Below are positions 43,453 through 54,145 of a stretch of 64,000 nt of DNA, piece by piece; the stretch's first letter is position 1, and every line of letters starts with the position of its first letter. The notes below the pieces were generated by a model that saw only the letters and a program-made list of their open reading frames with translations, did not search any database and had not been told where the DNA came from. Position numbers and translations under genes: made by a program. Origin of the DNA: Ureibacillus galli. GTDB lineage: Bacteria > Bacillota > Bacilli > Bacillales_A > Planococcaceae. The stretch lies in the NCBI RefSeq assembly GCF_014836845.1, contig NZ_JACSQA010000016.1, positions 19,391-83,390 on the forward strand, read 5' to 3'.

Positions 43453-43953
43453 ATGAGTCGCATTGACGCAAACAAACTTGAACTTGAAGAACGCGTAGTT
43501 ACGATTAACCGCGTTGCTAAAGTTGTTAAAGGTGGACGTCGCTTCCGCTTCACAGCATTAGTTGTTGTAGGTGATAAAAACGGCCATGTTGGATTCGGTA
43601 CTGGTAAAGCTCAAGAGGTTCCAGATGCGATCCGCAAAGCTGTTGAAGACGCGAAGAAAAACTTAATCGAAGTACCACGTGTTGGTGGAACAACTCCACA
43701 CGATGTAGTTGGTCACTTTGGAGCAGGTAAAATTTTAGTAAAACCTGCTGCTCCAGGTACTGGAGTTATCGCTGGTGGTCCTGTACGTGCCGTACTTGAA
43801 CTTGCTGGTATTACTGATATTCTTTCAAAATCTCTTGGTTCAAACACACCAATCAACATGGTGCGTGCAACTATTGCAGGTTTAACTGAACTAAAACGCG
43901 CAGAGGACGTTGCAAAACTTCGCGGTAAATCAGTGGAAGAACTATTAGGATAA
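43453..43953 (+). CDS. rpsE: 30S ribosomal protein S5
   Basis: Decoding-fidelity protein of 166 residues; [20 protein letters not shown] and [17 protein letters not shown] are standard, with no spectinomycin-resistance change evident in the loop. The ATG at 43453 follows GAAGGAGGGA. Confidence 0.97.
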   Translation: MSRIDANKLELEERVVTINRVAKVVKGGRRFRFTALVVVGDKNGHVGFGTGKAQEVPDAIRKAVEDAKKNLIEVPRVGGTTPHDVVGHFGAGKILVKPAAPGTGVIAGGPVRAVLELAGITDILSKSLGSNTPINMVRATIAGLTELKRAEDVAKLRGKSVEELLG

Positions 43954-43966
43954 GGGGGGAATTATA

Positions 43967-44149
43967 ATGGCTAATAAATTAGAAATCACCCTTACTAAAT
44001 CTTTAATTGGTACTAAACCTCAACAACGTAAAGTAGTTGAAGCTTTAGGATTACGTAAAGTTAACCAAACTGTAGAACAAGCTGACAACGCAGCTATTCG
44101 CGGTATGTTAGATAAAGTAGCTCACTTAGTTACTGTAAAAGAAAATTAA
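43967..44149 (+). CDS. rpmD: 50S ribosomal protein L30
   Basis: A 60-residue protein with the bacterial L30 core ([24 protein letters not shown]). The ATG at 43967 follows AAGGGGGGAA. Confidence 0.96.
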   Translation: MANKLEITLTKSLIGTKPQQRKVVEALGLRKVNQTVEQADNAAIRGMLDKVAHLVTVKEN

Positions 44150-44182
44150 TTTTCAATCATTGAACAAGGAGGTGCCACCTAT

Positions 44183-44623
44183 ATGAAACTTCATGAGTTA
44201 AAACCAGCAGAAGGATCTCGTAAAGAGCGTAACCGTGTTGGTCGTGGTATCGGTTCTGGTAACGGTAAAACTGCAGGTAAAGGTCATAAAGGTCAAAACG
44301 CTCGTTCTGGCGGCGGCGTTCGTCCTGGATTTGAGGGGGGTCAAAACCCACTATTCCGTCGTTTACCAAAACGCGGCTTTACGAACATCAACCGTAAAGA
44401 ATTCGCTATCGTTAACCTTGATGCATTAAACCGTTTCGAAGATGGTGCAGAAGTAACACCTGCATTATTACTAGAAACAGGTGTTGTGAGCAACGAAAAA
44501 GCTGGAATTAAGATTCTAGGTAATGGAACTCTTAACAAAAAGCTTACTGTTAAAGCTCACAAGTTCTCAGCTTCAGCTAAAGAAGCGATTGAGAACGCTG
44601 GCGGAACAACTGAGGTGATTTAA
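44183..44623 (+). CDS. rplO: 50S ribosomal protein L15
   Basis: Late-assembly protein of 146 residues with its Gly/Lys-rich N-terminal extension ([19 protein letters not shown]). The stop overlaps the secY ATG (TAATG), which couples ribosomal protein and translocase synthesis. Confidence 0.97.
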   Translation: MKLHELKPAEGSRKERNRVGRGIGSGNGKTAGKGHKGQNARSGGGVRPGFEGGQNPLFRRLPKRGFTNINRKEFAIVNLDALNRFEDGAEVTPALLLETGVVSNEKAGIKILGNGTLNKKLTVKAHKFSASAKEAIENAGGTTEVI

Positions 44624-45915
44624 TGTTTCAGACAATCTCAAACTTTATGCGCGTTCGAGATATACGAAATAAAATCATTTTCACACTATTAATGTTGCTC
44701 GTTTTCCGTATTGGAACATTTATTCCAGTACCTAACGTCGACGCTAATGTATTAAAGGTAGCCGATCAATTTAATTTAATTGGTTTCCTTAATACATTTG
44801 GCGGTGGTGCATTGTCTAACTTCTCGATCTTTGCATTGGGAATTATGCCTTACATTACTGCTTCCATCATTGTTCAGTTGTTACAAATGGATGTTGTTCC
44901 TAAATTTGCTGAATGGGCAAAACAAGGTGATGTTGGTCGACGTAAGTTGGCTCAATTCACTCGTTATTTAACGGTTGTTTTAGCTTTCATACAAGCAATC
45001 GCTATGTCATTTGGTTTTAACCAAATGTATGGTGGCTCGTTAATCACGGATACAAGCGTATTATCTTATATTACAATTGCACTCGTATTAACTGCAGGTA
45101 CCTCTTTCCTATTGTGGTTAGGTGAACAAATTACGGCTTACGGAGTTGGGAATGGTATTTCAATCATTATCTTCGCAGGTATCGTTGCTGCGATTCCAAC
45201 AACAGTAAACCAAATTTATGCACAACAAATCGAGGGTGCTGGAGATCAGCTATTTATTAAAATCGCTATCTTAGTATTACTTGTATTAGTTATGCTAGCA
45301 GTTGTAGTTGGAGTTATTTACATTCAACAAGCGTTGCGTAAAATTCCAATTCAATATGCAAAACGAGTTGCAGGTCGTACTGGTCATGGTGCTCAACAAA
45401 CTCATTTACCGTTAAAAGTAAATGCTGCAGGGGTTATTCCAGTAATCTTTGCCATTGCCTTTGTTGTTACACCTCAAACTTTAGCTACGTTCTTCGGTCA
45501 AAATAGTGTTACTTCGTTTATTCAAAATACTTTTGATTATACGAAGCCTATAGGGATGATCATCTATATTGCATTGATTGTTGCTTTCACATATTTCTAT
45601 GCATTTATTCAAGTAAATCCTGAAAACTTGGCTGACAACTTGAAAAAACAAGGTGCTTACATTCCAGGTATCCGTCCTGGTAATGATACACAAAATTACT
45701 TAACAAAAGTTTTATACCGTTTAACATTTGTCGGTGCTATATTCTTAGTAGTTATTTCTGTAATGCCAATACTATTTATTAACTTTATGAACCTACCTGC
45801 TTCGGCACAAATCGGTGGTACTAGTGTAATAATTGTTGTTGGTGTTGCTTTAGAAACAATGAAACAATTAGAATCTCAACTAGTTAAACGTCACTATAAA
45901 GGCTTTATGAAATAA
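44623..45915 (+). CDS. secY: Preprotein translocase subunit SecY
   Basis: Channel subunit of SecYEG with ten transmembrane helices in 430 residues. Conserved motifs include the plug/TM2 region (FNLIGFLNTFGGGALSNFSI), GNGISIIIFAGI and the SecA-contact loop PENLADNLKKQGAYIPGIRPG. The ATG at 44623 overlaps rplO, and adk follows after 65 nt in the standard order. Confidence 0.98.
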   Translation: MFQTISNFMRVRDIRNKIIFTLLMLLVFRIGTFIPVPNVDANVLKVADQFNLIGFLNTFGGGALSNFSIFALGIMPYITASIIVQLLQMDVVPKFAEWAKQGDVGRRKLAQFTRYLTVVLAFIQAIAMSFGFNQMYGGSLITDTSVLSYITIALVLTAGTSFLLWLGEQITAYGVGNGISIIIFAGIVAAIPTTVNQIYAQQIEGAGDQLFIKIAILVLLVLVMLAVVVGVIYIQQALRKIPIQYAKRVAGRTGHGAQQTHLPLKVNAAGVIPVIFAIAFVVTPQTLATFFGQNSVTSFIQNTFDYTKPIGMIIYIALIVAFTYFYAFIQVNPENLADNLKKQGAYIPGIRPGNDTQNYLTKVLYRLTFVGAIFLVVISVMPILFINFMNLPASAQIGGTSVIIVVGVALETMKQLESQLVKRHYKGFMK

Positions 45916-45938
45916 TATGCAGGTTTTAGGAAACTTAA

Positions 45939-46637
<699 letters not shown>

Positions 46638-46689
46638 TACCCGGCATTAGGCGAAAGTCAAACTGCTTTTCGCGGTAGATTGCGGGTGC

Positions 46690-46985
46690 AACAAAAAACT
46701 TTATGAGAGTTGCAAAAGCATAATGTGCCCGGTATACACTAGAAGCAAAAGGGATACAATCTATTTTGTGGAAATGTGTAATGGGTTTCGTGGAAGCATC
46801 TGTGTAACGGGTATGAATCTCTCATCCAAAGACATTCCGGCTATCGTGAATAACATAAGGAAGACTTTCCTAACCGGAAGTTGTCATTCCCTGGATTGTG
46901 TGAAGCGAAACCAGACGAGCGTCTTTCGAACATCTCTCATACAATCCAAGCATATGTTGATGGAGTTGCTTCTAAGTTGGAAGAA
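46690..46985 (+). pseudogene. map: Relic of methionine aminopeptidase gene map
   Basis: This 421-nt adk-infA gap is where relatives keep map (about 750 nt). Two stretches still read as map: NGFRGSICV at 46780-46806, and in a different frame SFPGLCEAKPDERL then SNISHTIQAYV (46884-46961), which parallels the EAKPGERLSNISHAIQTYV segment of Bacillus MetAP. A shorter trace, FMRVAK near 46700, fits the N-terminal IMREAGK. Between the two main blocks about 100 nt are missing, the frame shifts, and everything after IQAYV, including most metal ligands and the catalytic domain, is gone. The frame 46723-46998 is therefore not a functional gene. Another MetAP must exist elsewhere, since the activity is essential. 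Confidence 0.78.
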
Positions 46986-47058
46986 AACAGTTGCATAGAT
47001 TCTCTTAATCATGTATGTTAGAGAATCGGAAAACGCATATAGAAGGGAGACAGGGTTG

Positions 47059-47277
47059 ATGGCGAAAGACGATGTAATTGAAGTCGAAGGAACAGTTGTT
47101 GAGACTTTGCCAAACGCGATGTTTAAGGTAGAATTAGAAAATGGACACACGGTGCTTGCACACGTATCTGGAAAGATTCGTATGCACTTTATCCGAATTT
47201 TACCTGGAGACAAGGTTACTATCGAGTTATCTCCATATGATTTAACTCGCGGTCGTATCACATACCGTTTTAAATAA
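47059..47277 (+). CDS. infA: Translation initiation factor IF-1
   Basis: OB-fold factor of 72 residues ([48 protein letters not shown]). ATG 47059 follows GAAGGGAGA; the longer frame from 47011 starts before the ribosome site, in the map-relic tail. The KOW-domain gene often seen before infA in Bacillus is also absent. Confidence 0.97.
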   Translation: MAKDDVIEVEGTVVETLPNAMFKVELENGHTVLAHVSGKIRMHFIRILPGDKVTIELSPYDLTRGRITYRFK

Positions 47278-47314
47278 TCTTTTGCACTCCGGAATATTAA
47301 GGAGGTTGGGTTAG

Positions 47315-47428
<114 letters not shown>

Positions 47429-47450
47429 TAATAAGGAGGTGCTCTAGCGA

Positions 47451-47816
47451 ATGGCACGTATTGCTGGTGTTGATATTCCTCGCGACAAACGCGTGGTAAT
47501 TTCATTAACTTACATTTACGGAATTGGTAAAACTACATCTCAAAAAGTATTAGCTGCTGCTGGTGTTAACGAAGATACTCGTGTGCGCGATCTTACTGAA
47601 GATGAATTAAACAAAATCCGTGAACAATTAGATAAATACAAAGTTGAAGGTGACTTACGTCGTGAAGTTTCACTTAACATTAAACGCTTGATGGAAATCG
47701 GTTCTTTCCGTGGTATCCGTCACCGTCGTGGTTTACCTGTTCGTGGTCAAAATACGAAAAACAATGCGCGTACGCGTAAAGGTCCTCGTAAAACTGTAGC
47801 GAACAAGAAAAAATAA
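47451..47816 (+). CDS. rpsM: 30S ribosomal protein S13
   Basis: Head protein of 121 residues contacting the P-site tRNA ([37 protein letters not shown]). The ATG at 47451 follows AAGGAGGTG. Confidence 0.98.
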   Translation: MARIAGVDIPRDKRVVISLTYIYGIGKTTSQKVLAAAGVNEDTRVRDLTEDELNKIREQLDKYKVEGDLRREVSLNIKRLMEIGSFRGIRHRRGLPVRGQNTKNNARTRKGPRKTVANKKK

Positions 47817-47823
47817 TAAGTAA

Positions 47824-48231
<408 letters not shown>

Positions 48232-48314
48232 TGGGTGCATCTCAAAGTACTTTTGAGTTCATCATTGCTTGTACAAAACAAAATCTTGTGCAAATCTTAT
48301 AAAGTCAATCGATT

Positions 48315-48344
48315 TTGACTATTATGATGTTATGAACCTATACA
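48315..48344 (+). promoter_or_regulatory. Possible internal promoter for rpoA-rplQ
   Basis: TTGACT (48315-48320), an 18-bp spacer and TATACA (48339-48344), 29 nt before the rpoA start. Confidence 0.45.
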
Positions 48345-48372
48345 TTCGATGTTTTGAAGGAGGGTAAATTGA

Positions 48373-49317
48373 ATGATCGAAATTGAAAAACCAAAGATTG
48401 AAACTGTTGAGATCAGCGAAGATTCCAAATATGGCAAGTTTGTTGTAGAACCGCTTGAACGCGGATATGGAAACACTTTGGGTAATTCTTTACGTCGTAT
48501 CCTTCTGTCTTCTTTACCAGGAGCTGCTGTTACATCTATTCAAATTGATGGCGTATTACACGAATTCTCAACTGTAGAAGGCGTAGTAGAAGATGTTGCT
48601 TCAATTATCTTGAATATTAAAAAGCTTGCACTAAAAATCTACTCTGACGAAGAAAAAGTTATTGAGATTGACGTGAAAGGTGATGCAACGGTTACAGCTG
48701 CTGATATCACGCATGACAGTGACGTGGAGATTTTAAATCCTGACCTATATATTGCAACAATCGCTAAAAATGGTCATCTTCGTATGCGTATGTATGCTCG
48801 CCGTGGCCGTGGATATACTCCTGCTGATCAAAACAAACGTGAGGATCTTCCTATCGGCGTGATCCCGATCGACTCTATTTACACTCCAGTTTCACGCGTT
48901 AATTTTCAAGTGGAGAACACTCGTGTTGGACAGAATTCTGATTTCGACAAGTTATCACTTGATGTGTGGACAGATGGTAGCATCGGTCCAAAAGAGGCGA
49001 TTTCGCTCGGAGCAAAAATTTTAACTGAGCACCTTAATATCTTTGTAGGCTTAACGAATGAAGCACAAACTGCTGAAATCATGGTCGAAAAAGAAGAGGA
49101 TCAAAAAGAAAAAGTTTTAGAGATGACGATTGAAGAACTAGATCTTTCTGTTCGTTCTTATAACTGCTTAAAACGCGCTGGTATTAATACAGTACTGGAA
49201 CTTGCGAATAAATCAGAAGACGATATGATGAAAGTGCGCAATCTTGGTCGTAAGTCACTAGAAGAAGTAAAAGCTAAATTAGAAGAGCTTGGTTTAGGAT
49301 TACGTAAAGAAGACTAA
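48373..49317 (+). CDS. rpoA: DNA-directed RNA polymerase subunit alpha
   Basis: Assembly and regulatory subunit of 314 residues. The N-terminal dimerisation domain ([21 protein letters not shown]) and the C-terminal helix-hairpin-helix domain ([30 protein letters not shown]), which contacts UP elements and activators, are both intact. Confidence 0.98.
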   Translation: MIEIEKPKIETVEISEDSKYGKFVVEPLERGYGNTLGNSLRRILLSSLPGAAVTSIQIDGVLHEFSTVEGVVEDVASIILNIKKLALKIYSDEEKVIEIDVKGDATVTAADITHDSDVEILNPDLYIATIAKNGHLRMRMYARRGRGYTPADQNKREDLPIGVIPIDSIYTPVSRVNFQVENTRVGQNSDFDKLSLDVWTDGSIGPKEAISLGAKILTEHLNIFVGLTNEAQTAEIMVEKEEDQKEKVLEMTIEELDLSVRSYNCLKRAGINTVLELANKSEDDMMKVRNLGRKSLEEVKAKLEELGLGLRKED

Positions 49318-49365
49318 GCGAAGACATCTATTTTATGCAGATCAGATATAAAGGAGGGAACATCC

Positions 49366-49746
49366 ATGGGTTACAGAAAACTTGGTCGTACAAGTTCTCA
49401 ACGTAAAGCTTTATTACGTGATTTAGCTACTGACTTAATCGTTAACGAACGTATTGAAACAACTGAAGCACGTGCGAAAGAATTACGTTCTGTAGTTGAA
49501 AAAATGATTACTTTAGGTAAGCGTGGAGATTTACATGCTCGTCGTCAAGCGGCTGCATTTATCCGTCGTGAAGTAGTAACAACTACTGATGAAGAAGGTA
49601 ACGAATCAACTTCATTTGCACTTCAAAAGTTATTTAATGATGTTGCACCACGTTACGCTGATCGTCAAGGTGGTTATACTCGTATCCTTAAAGTAGGACC
49701 TCGCCGTGGTGACGGTGCACCTGTAGTTGTAATCGAATTAGTTTAA
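49366..49746 (+). CDS. rplQ: 50S ribosomal protein L17
   Basis: Last gene of the superoperon. The 126 residues ([34 protein letters not shown]) are full length. The ATG at 49366 follows AAGGAGGGA. A long terminator follows. Confidence 0.97.
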   Translation: MGYRKLGRTSSQRKALLRDLATDLIVNERIETTEARAKELRSVVEKMITLGKRGDLHARRQAAAFIRREVVTTTDEEGNESTSFALQKLFNDVAPRYADRQGGYTRILKVGPRRGDGAPVVVIELV

Positions 49747-49771
49747 TATTCTAATTCTATAACGAAAGGTA

Positions 49772-49816
49772 AGAGGGTGTCCGGTTCACCGGTTGAACCC
49801 GGACCCCTCTATTTTT
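49772..49816 (+). terminator. Terminator of the S10-spc-alpha superoperon
   Basis: A long imperfect stem made of AGAGGG/CCCTCT outer and TCCGG/CCGGA plus TTCA/TGAA inner helices, ending in a T run (49812-49816). Confidence 0.85.
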
Positions 49817-49896
49817 ATAATGTGTTTTTCACATTGATGTATACATGAATAGTGTTTATACATTTGATTTATACGACAATAAAATGGCTTGAGCGT

Positions 49897-50040
49897 TATA
49901 ATGAGCGGACACTTTATGTGTGGCGTCTCGTCTAGCTCTCCGCACCTCATTCAAAAGAACACGGAAATGAGCAGCCGTGTTCTTATTATAAATGTAGAAG
50001 TAAAGCGCATTTCTCTTGAATGGGGTGCGCGCTTTTTTAT
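49897..50040 (+). ncRNA. Candidate structured RNA or attenuator between rplQ and ecfA1
   Basis: A -10 box TATAAT (49897-49902) with a poor -35 starts a stretch rich in pairing. A 14-bp long-range stem (49941-49954 with 50016-50029, one G-U) encloses a perfect 10-bp hairpin (49955-49964 with 49975-49984). The 7-bp AAAGCGC/GCGCTTT stem (50002-50008 with 50029-50035), followed by TTTTTT, would be the terminator. Forming that stem crosses the long-range stem, so the two look mutually exclusive, as in riboswitches and attenuators. It may control ecfA1 or be a small RNA of about 130 nt. No known family was recognised. Confidence 0.5.
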
Positions 50041-50098
50041 TCTCTTAAAGATGGCAAAGGATACCAATTTGCTAGTTTTTTATTTATACATATACAAA

Positions 50099-50158
50099 AA
50101 TAAAGTACGTTTTTTAATCAAAGTGGAATGTTATCGGGATTTGAAAACGTACCTTATT
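50099..50158 (+). terminator. Second terminator-like hairpin before ecfA1
   Basis: Arms 50099-50113 and 50144-50158 pair over 9 perfect base pairs plus 5 more after one mismatch, with a 30-nt loop and a T-rich flank. The rest of 50159-50249 shows nothing beyond the ecfA1 ribosome site. Confidence 0.5.
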
Positions 50159-50249
50159 TTTATATATGTCACCTATTTCTAAGGGTAGCATTACAGCAAA
50201 AAACAGTGTAATTTAGTTAGTAGAGCGCCAAAGAGAGGAGCTAAGATTA

Positions 50250-51095
50250 GTGACCGAGATTTTATCGTTTCAAAACGTTAGTTTTTCATATACACCAGAT
50301 CAACCTGATAAACGGAAAGCAGTTCAAAATGTTTCCTTCTCAGTCAATGAAGGAGAATGGATTGCAATCGTAGGGCATAACGGTTCTGGTAAATCAACAA
50401 TGGTCAAGCTAGTAAGCGGATTACTTTTCCCTCAGGAAGGTGAAGTCCGTGTTATGAGAAATGTATTAACAGAAGAAAACTTATGGGAAACCCGTTCAAA
50501 TATAGGGATGGTTTTTCAAAATCCTGATAATCAGTTTGTTGGAGCGACTGTTCAAGATGATGTAGCATTCGCGTTAGAAAATAGTGGTGTTCCATATGAA
50601 GAGATGGTTGAGCGTGTACACACATCCCTCTCTCAAGTGAAAATGGACAAGTTTTTAAATCACGAGCCCCACCATCTATCGGGAGGTCAAAAGCAACGGG
50701 TTGCCATTGCAGGTGCTATTGCCATGAAACCGAAGCTTCTTATTTTAGATGAAGCAACCTCCATGTTAGATCCTCAAGGTCGAGATGAAGTATTAAAAAC
50801 CGTTCGTGAATTACGTAAAGAAATTGGTTTAACGGTTCTTTCCATCACCCATGATGTGGAAGAAGCCCTTTTTGCAGATCGTATTTTATTTATGAATGAT
50901 GGAAAAAAATACGCGGAAGGGACACCGTCTGAAATATTTGCCCTTGGCGATAAGCTAATTGAGTTCGGTTTAGAACTGCCCTTTGCCATGAGGATGACAA
51001 AACTGTTCCAATTAAAGGGTGTACAATTAGCAGGACAACATATGACAGAAGAAGAGTTGGTGAATGATCTATGGACATCAAACTTCAACAAGTAA
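50250..51095 (+). CDS. ecfA1: ECF transporter ATPase EcfA1
   Basis: One of two ATPases of the shared energising module for vitamin and metal ECF transporters; substrate-binding S components are encoded elsewhere. The 281 residues have Walker A GHNGSGKST, the Q-loop FQNPDNQFVG typical of EcfA, signature LSGGQKQR and Walker B LLILDEATSMLDP. The start is GTG 50250 after GAGAGGAGC. It overlaps ecfA2 by 25 nt. Confidence 0.96.
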   Translation: MTEILSFQNVSFSYTPDQPDKRKAVQNVSFSVNEGEWIAIVGHNGSGKSTMVKLVSGLLFPQEGEVRVMRNVLTEENLWETRSNIGMVFQNPDNQFVGATVQDDVAFALENSGVPYEEMVERVHTSLSQVKMDKFLNHEPHHLSGGQKQRVAIAGAIAMKPKLLILDEATSMLDPQGRDEVLKTVRELRKEIGLTVLSITHDVEEALFADRILFMNDGKKYAEGTPSEIFALGDKLIEFGLELPFAMRMTKLFQLKGVQLAGQHMTEEELVNDLWTSNFNK

Positions 51096-51943
51096 GCTAT
51101 GCCTATTCAATGGGGACACCTTTTGAAAAGTATGCTTTATTTGATGTAGATTTAACAATCCCCCATGGTACGTATCAAGCGATTATTGGTCATACAGGTT
51201 CAGGTAAATCAACGATCCTACAACACTTTAATGGTCTTTTAAAACCATCTAAAGGTCAAGTACATATTGGGGACCGACTGATTGTTGCTGGGAAAAAAGC
51301 AAAAGAGTTAAAACCAATTCGCCAAAAAGTTGGTATCGTCTTTCAATTTCCTGAGCACCAACTGTTTGAAGAAACGGTATTAAAAGATATTATGTTTGGA
51401 CCGATGAATTTCGGTGTATCTGCGGAAGTGGCACAGAAACGTGCTCGTGATTTAATTAAGCTTGTAGGCTTATCAGAGGAGACTTTAGATAAATCACCCT
51501 TTGATTTATCTGGCGGTCAAATGCGTCGTGTGGCGATTGCTGGGGTCCTTGCAATGGAACCAGAAGTCATCGTATTAGATGAACCGACAGCTGGTTTAGA
51601 TCCACGAGGACAAAGGGAAATTATGGACATGTTCTATTCCCTTCATAAAGAGCGTCAATTAACAACGATTCTCGTAACCCATAGTATGGAGGATGCAGCT
51701 CGTTATGCTGATAACATCGCGATTATGCACGAAGGGAAATGTGTTTTAAGTGGTACACCGCGAGAAATCTTTGCAGATAGCAAAACGCTTGAACAGTATC
51801 GTCTAGAGCCGCCTCATATCGTTCGATTCCAGGCGAAAATTGAGCGGTTGATGAATCAACCATTATCTCGTATTTGTTTAACAGAGGAAGAACTGGCAGA
51901 TGAAGTGGCACGTGCCTTACGAGAGGGGCGTGACAAACAATGA
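51071..51943 (+). CDS. ecfA2: ECF transporter ATPase EcfA2
   Basis: Partner ATPase of 290 residues, with Walker A GHTGSGKST, Q-loop FQFPEHQLFEETV, signature LSGGQMRR and Walker B VIVLDEPTAGLDP. The ATG at 51071 lies within ecfA1 and the stop overlaps ecfT, so the three genes are translationally coupled. Confidence 0.96.
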   Translation: MDIKLQQVSYAYSMGTPFEKYALFDVDLTIPHGTYQAIIGHTGSGKSTILQHFNGLLKPSKGQVHIGDRLIVAGKKAKELKPIRQKVGIVFQFPEHQLFEETVLKDIMFGPMNFGVSAEVAQKRARDLIKLVGLSEETLDKSPFDLSGGQMRRVAIAGVLAMEPEVIVLDEPTAGLDPRGQREIMDMFYSLHKERQLTTILVTHSMEDAARYADNIAIMHEGKCVLSGTPREIFADSKTLEQYRLEPPHIVRFQAKIERLMNQPLSRICLTEEELADEVARALREGRDKQ

Positions 51944-52737
51944 TGGAGAAAATGATATTTGGCCGTTACATTCCTGGAGACTCGTTTGTTCATAAATTGG
52001 ATCCTCGTTCAAAACTAGTTTTTGTTTTTGCGTTTATTATTGTTGTGTTTTTAGCTAATAACGTAATGACGTATGCTTTCTTAATCGTATTTACATTACT
52101 TGTTATATTCATGTCGCGAATTCGTCTATACTTTTTATTAAACGGATTAAAACCTATTATCTTTTTATTAGTGTTTACGTTTTTAATTCATATATTTTTT
52201 ACGAGAGAAGGCGATATTCTTTTTGAACTCGGTTTCTTTAAAATATATGAAGAGGGATTAAGACAAGGCGTTTTCATTTCGATTCGCTTTTTAGTATTGG
52301 TCTTAATGACTTCCATTTTAACTTTAACGACTTCTCCGATTTCCATTACAGACGGGATTGAAGTGTTATTAAATCCTTTGAAAAAGTTAAAATTGCCTGT
52401 CCATGAATTAGCATTAATGATGTCCATTGCCCTACGTTTTATTCCGACGTTGATGGATGAGACAGATAAAATTATGAAAGCCCAAATGGCCCGTGGTTCC
52501 GACTTAAGTGCCGGTCCTATGAAAGAAAGAATAAAAGCGGTTGTGCCCCTTCTTGTTCCTTTATTCGTTAGTGCGTTTAAAAGGGCAGAAGATTTAGCGA
52601 CAGCGATGGAAGTGCGCGGTTATCGTGGTGGAGAAGGACGTACCCGTTACCGACAACTAGAGTGGCATTGGCAAGATACAATTAGTTTAATTTTGTTAGT
52701 GGCAATGACCATATTATTAGTCTTGTATCGTAGCTAA
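51940..52737 (+). CDS. ecfT: ECF transporter transmembrane protein EcfT
   Basis: Scaffold subunit of 265 residues linking S components to the ATPases. It has about five to six transmembrane helices and two coupling-helix motifs of the Ala-Arg-Gly type (AQMARGSD and MEVRGYRGG). Two ATGs (51940 and 51943) are possible; I use 51940, which overlaps the ecfA2 stop. Confidence 0.95.
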   Translation: MMEKMIFGRYIPGDSFVHKLDPRSKLVFVFAFIIVVFLANNVMTYAFLIVFTLLVIFMSRIRLYFLLNGLKPIIFLLVFTFLIHIFFTREGDILFELGFFKIYEEGLRQGVFISIRFLVLVLMTSILTLTTSPISITDGIEVLLNPLKKLKLPVHELALMMSIALRFIPTLMDETDKIMKAQMARGSDLSAGPMKERIKAVVPLLVPLFVSAFKRAEDLATAMEVRGYRGGEGRTRYRQLEWHWQDTISLILLVAMTILLVLYRS

Positions 52738-52753
52738 TAGCGAGGTGAAGTAA

Positions 52754-53494
52754 TTGAGACGTTTAAAAGCAACAATTAGTTATGATGGGACACTTTTTGC
52801 CGGTTATCAAGTACAACCAGGAGAACGGACAGTACAGCTTGAGCTCGAGAACGTACTAACGAAAATGCATAAAGGGGAAAAGGTCAAAGTGACTGCAAGT
52901 GGTCGCACCGATGCCCGTGTCCATGCTACTGGACAAGTAATTCATTTTGATACAACACTAGCGATTCCGGTTGAGCGTTATAAAAAGGCATTAAATGTCC
53001 AGTTACCTCGTGATATTCGCGTTTTAGAAGTGGAAGAAATGGATAACGGCTTCCATGCAAGATATAGTGTTTCAGGTAAACGTTATCGTTATATTTGGAG
53101 CTGTGAAGAGGAACAAAGTCCTTTTCGTAGACATTATGCCGTTGAGGCAAATGGTTTGAAACCGGATGTAGCGAAAATGGAAGAAGCAGCTCAATATATT
53201 ATCGGTACCCATGACTTCACATGTTTTTGCGCGGCGAATACAAGTGTCGTTGATAAAGTACGTACCGTTCATTCCTTAAGCTTTTCGTGGCATGGTGAGG
53301 AACTCCATATGGTGATAGAAGGCAATGGCTTTTTATATAATATGGTTCGAATTATTGCTGGAACAATTTGGGAAGTGGGCATTGGCAAACGTGAAGCGAA
53401 GGAAATGAAGGAAATCATAGCATCGATGGATCGTGGAAGGGCTGGTAAAACCGCGCCAGCACACGGTTTGTATTTAGAAAAAGTGTTTTATTAA
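52754..53494 (+). CDS. truA: tRNA pseudouridine synthase A (TruA)
   Basis: Makes pseudouridine at positions 38-40 of the anticodon stem. The 246 residues contain the catalytic Asp motif SGRTDARVHATGQ, plus FHARYSVSGKRYRY and the C-terminal NGFLYNMVRIIAGT. The start is TTG 52754 after GCGAGGTGA. Placement between ecfT and rplM is the Bacillus order. Confidence 0.96.
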   Translation: MRRLKATISYDGTLFAGYQVQPGERTVQLELENVLTKMHKGEKVKVTASGRTDARVHATGQVIHFDTTLAIPVERYKKALNVQLPRDIRVLEVEEMDNGFHARYSVSGKRYRYIWSCEEEQSPFRRHYAVEANGLKPDVAKMEEAAQYIIGTHDFTCFCAANTSVVDKVRTVHSLSFSWHGEELHMVIEGNGFLYNMVRIIAGTIWEVGIGKREAKEMKEIIASMDRGRAGKTAPAHGLYLEKVFY

Positions 53495-53548
53495 TTGAGG
53501 AAATCAATCGTTAAAAGGAAAAAACAACATTCCCAGGTGTGCAACTTT

Positions 53549-53582
53549 TTGACTTGACTTCCTTGCGAAAATATTATATTAT
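53549..53582 (+). promoter_or_regulatory. Twin-register promoter of rplM-rpsI
   Basis: Two overlapping -35 hexamers (TTGACT at 53549-53554 and 53554-53559) each have a TATTAT -10 at exactly 17 bp (53572-53577 and 53577-53582). Confidence 0.7.
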
Positions 53583-53589
53583 GACATAT

Positions 53590-53655
53590 GGTATTTTCAT
53601 TACCAACCACAAATAAGCCCCGAAACTTATTAAGTGTATACTAATGAAAAATAAC
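53590..53655 (+). promoter_or_regulatory. Probable L13 mRNA leader
   Basis: A nested structure: outer arms TTTTCATTA/TAATGAAAA (53594-53602 with 53642-53650) and an inner hairpin AATAAG/CTTATT (53612-53617 with 53626-53631). Position directly before rplM fits the known Bacillota L13 autoregulatory leader. I did not score it against that model. Confidence 0.55.
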
Positions 53656-53685
53656 GGTAATCGAATCGATTAGGAGGATATATAA

Positions 53686-54123
53686 ATGCGTACAACATTC
53701 TTGGCTAAAGGTCATGAAGTAGAGCGTAAATGGTTAGTAGTGGACGCAGAAGGCCAAACTCTTGGACGTTTAGCTTCTGAAGTAGCTTCAATCTTACGCG
53801 GTAAACATAAACCAACATTCACACCAAACGTTGACACTGGTGACTACGTTATCGTAATCAACGCAGACAAAATCGAATTAACTGGTAACAAATTAGAAGG
53901 TAAAATTTACTACCGTCACACTCAATTCGCAGGTGGTTTAAAACAACGTACTGCAGGCGAAATGAAAGAAAAATACCCAACACAAATGATCGAATTAGCA
54001 GTAAAAGGCATGCTTCCTAAAAACTCTTTAGGTCGTAAAATGTTCGGTAAACTAAATGTTTACGCTGGAGCAGAACACCCACATGCTGCACAAAAACCGG
54101 AAAGCTATCAGCTACGCGGATAA
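53686..54123 (+). CDS. rplM: 50S ribosomal protein L13
   Basis: Early 50S assembly protein of 145 residues ([33 protein letters not shown]). The ATG at 53686 follows TTAGGAGGA. It forms a two-gene operon with rpsI. Confidence 0.98.
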   Translation: MRTTFLAKGHEVERKWLVVDAEGQTLGRLASEVASILRGKHKPTFTPNVDTGDYVIVINADKIELTGNKLEGKIYYRHTQFAGGLKQRTAGEMKEKYPTQMIELAVKGMLPKNSLGRKMFGKLNVYAGAEHPHAAQKPESYQLRG

Positions 54124-54145
54124 TTAATTAGAGGAGGATATACCC

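Noticed and set aside
46723..46998. 91-codon open frame between adk and infA as a functional gene
   Set aside because: Only part of it resembles MetAP, and the rest of the MetAP similarity lies in another frame, so it is a relic.
49889..50182. 97-codon open frame after rplQ
   Set aside because: It has no ribosome-binding site, odd composition and runs through three hairpins; the structured-RNA reading explains it better.
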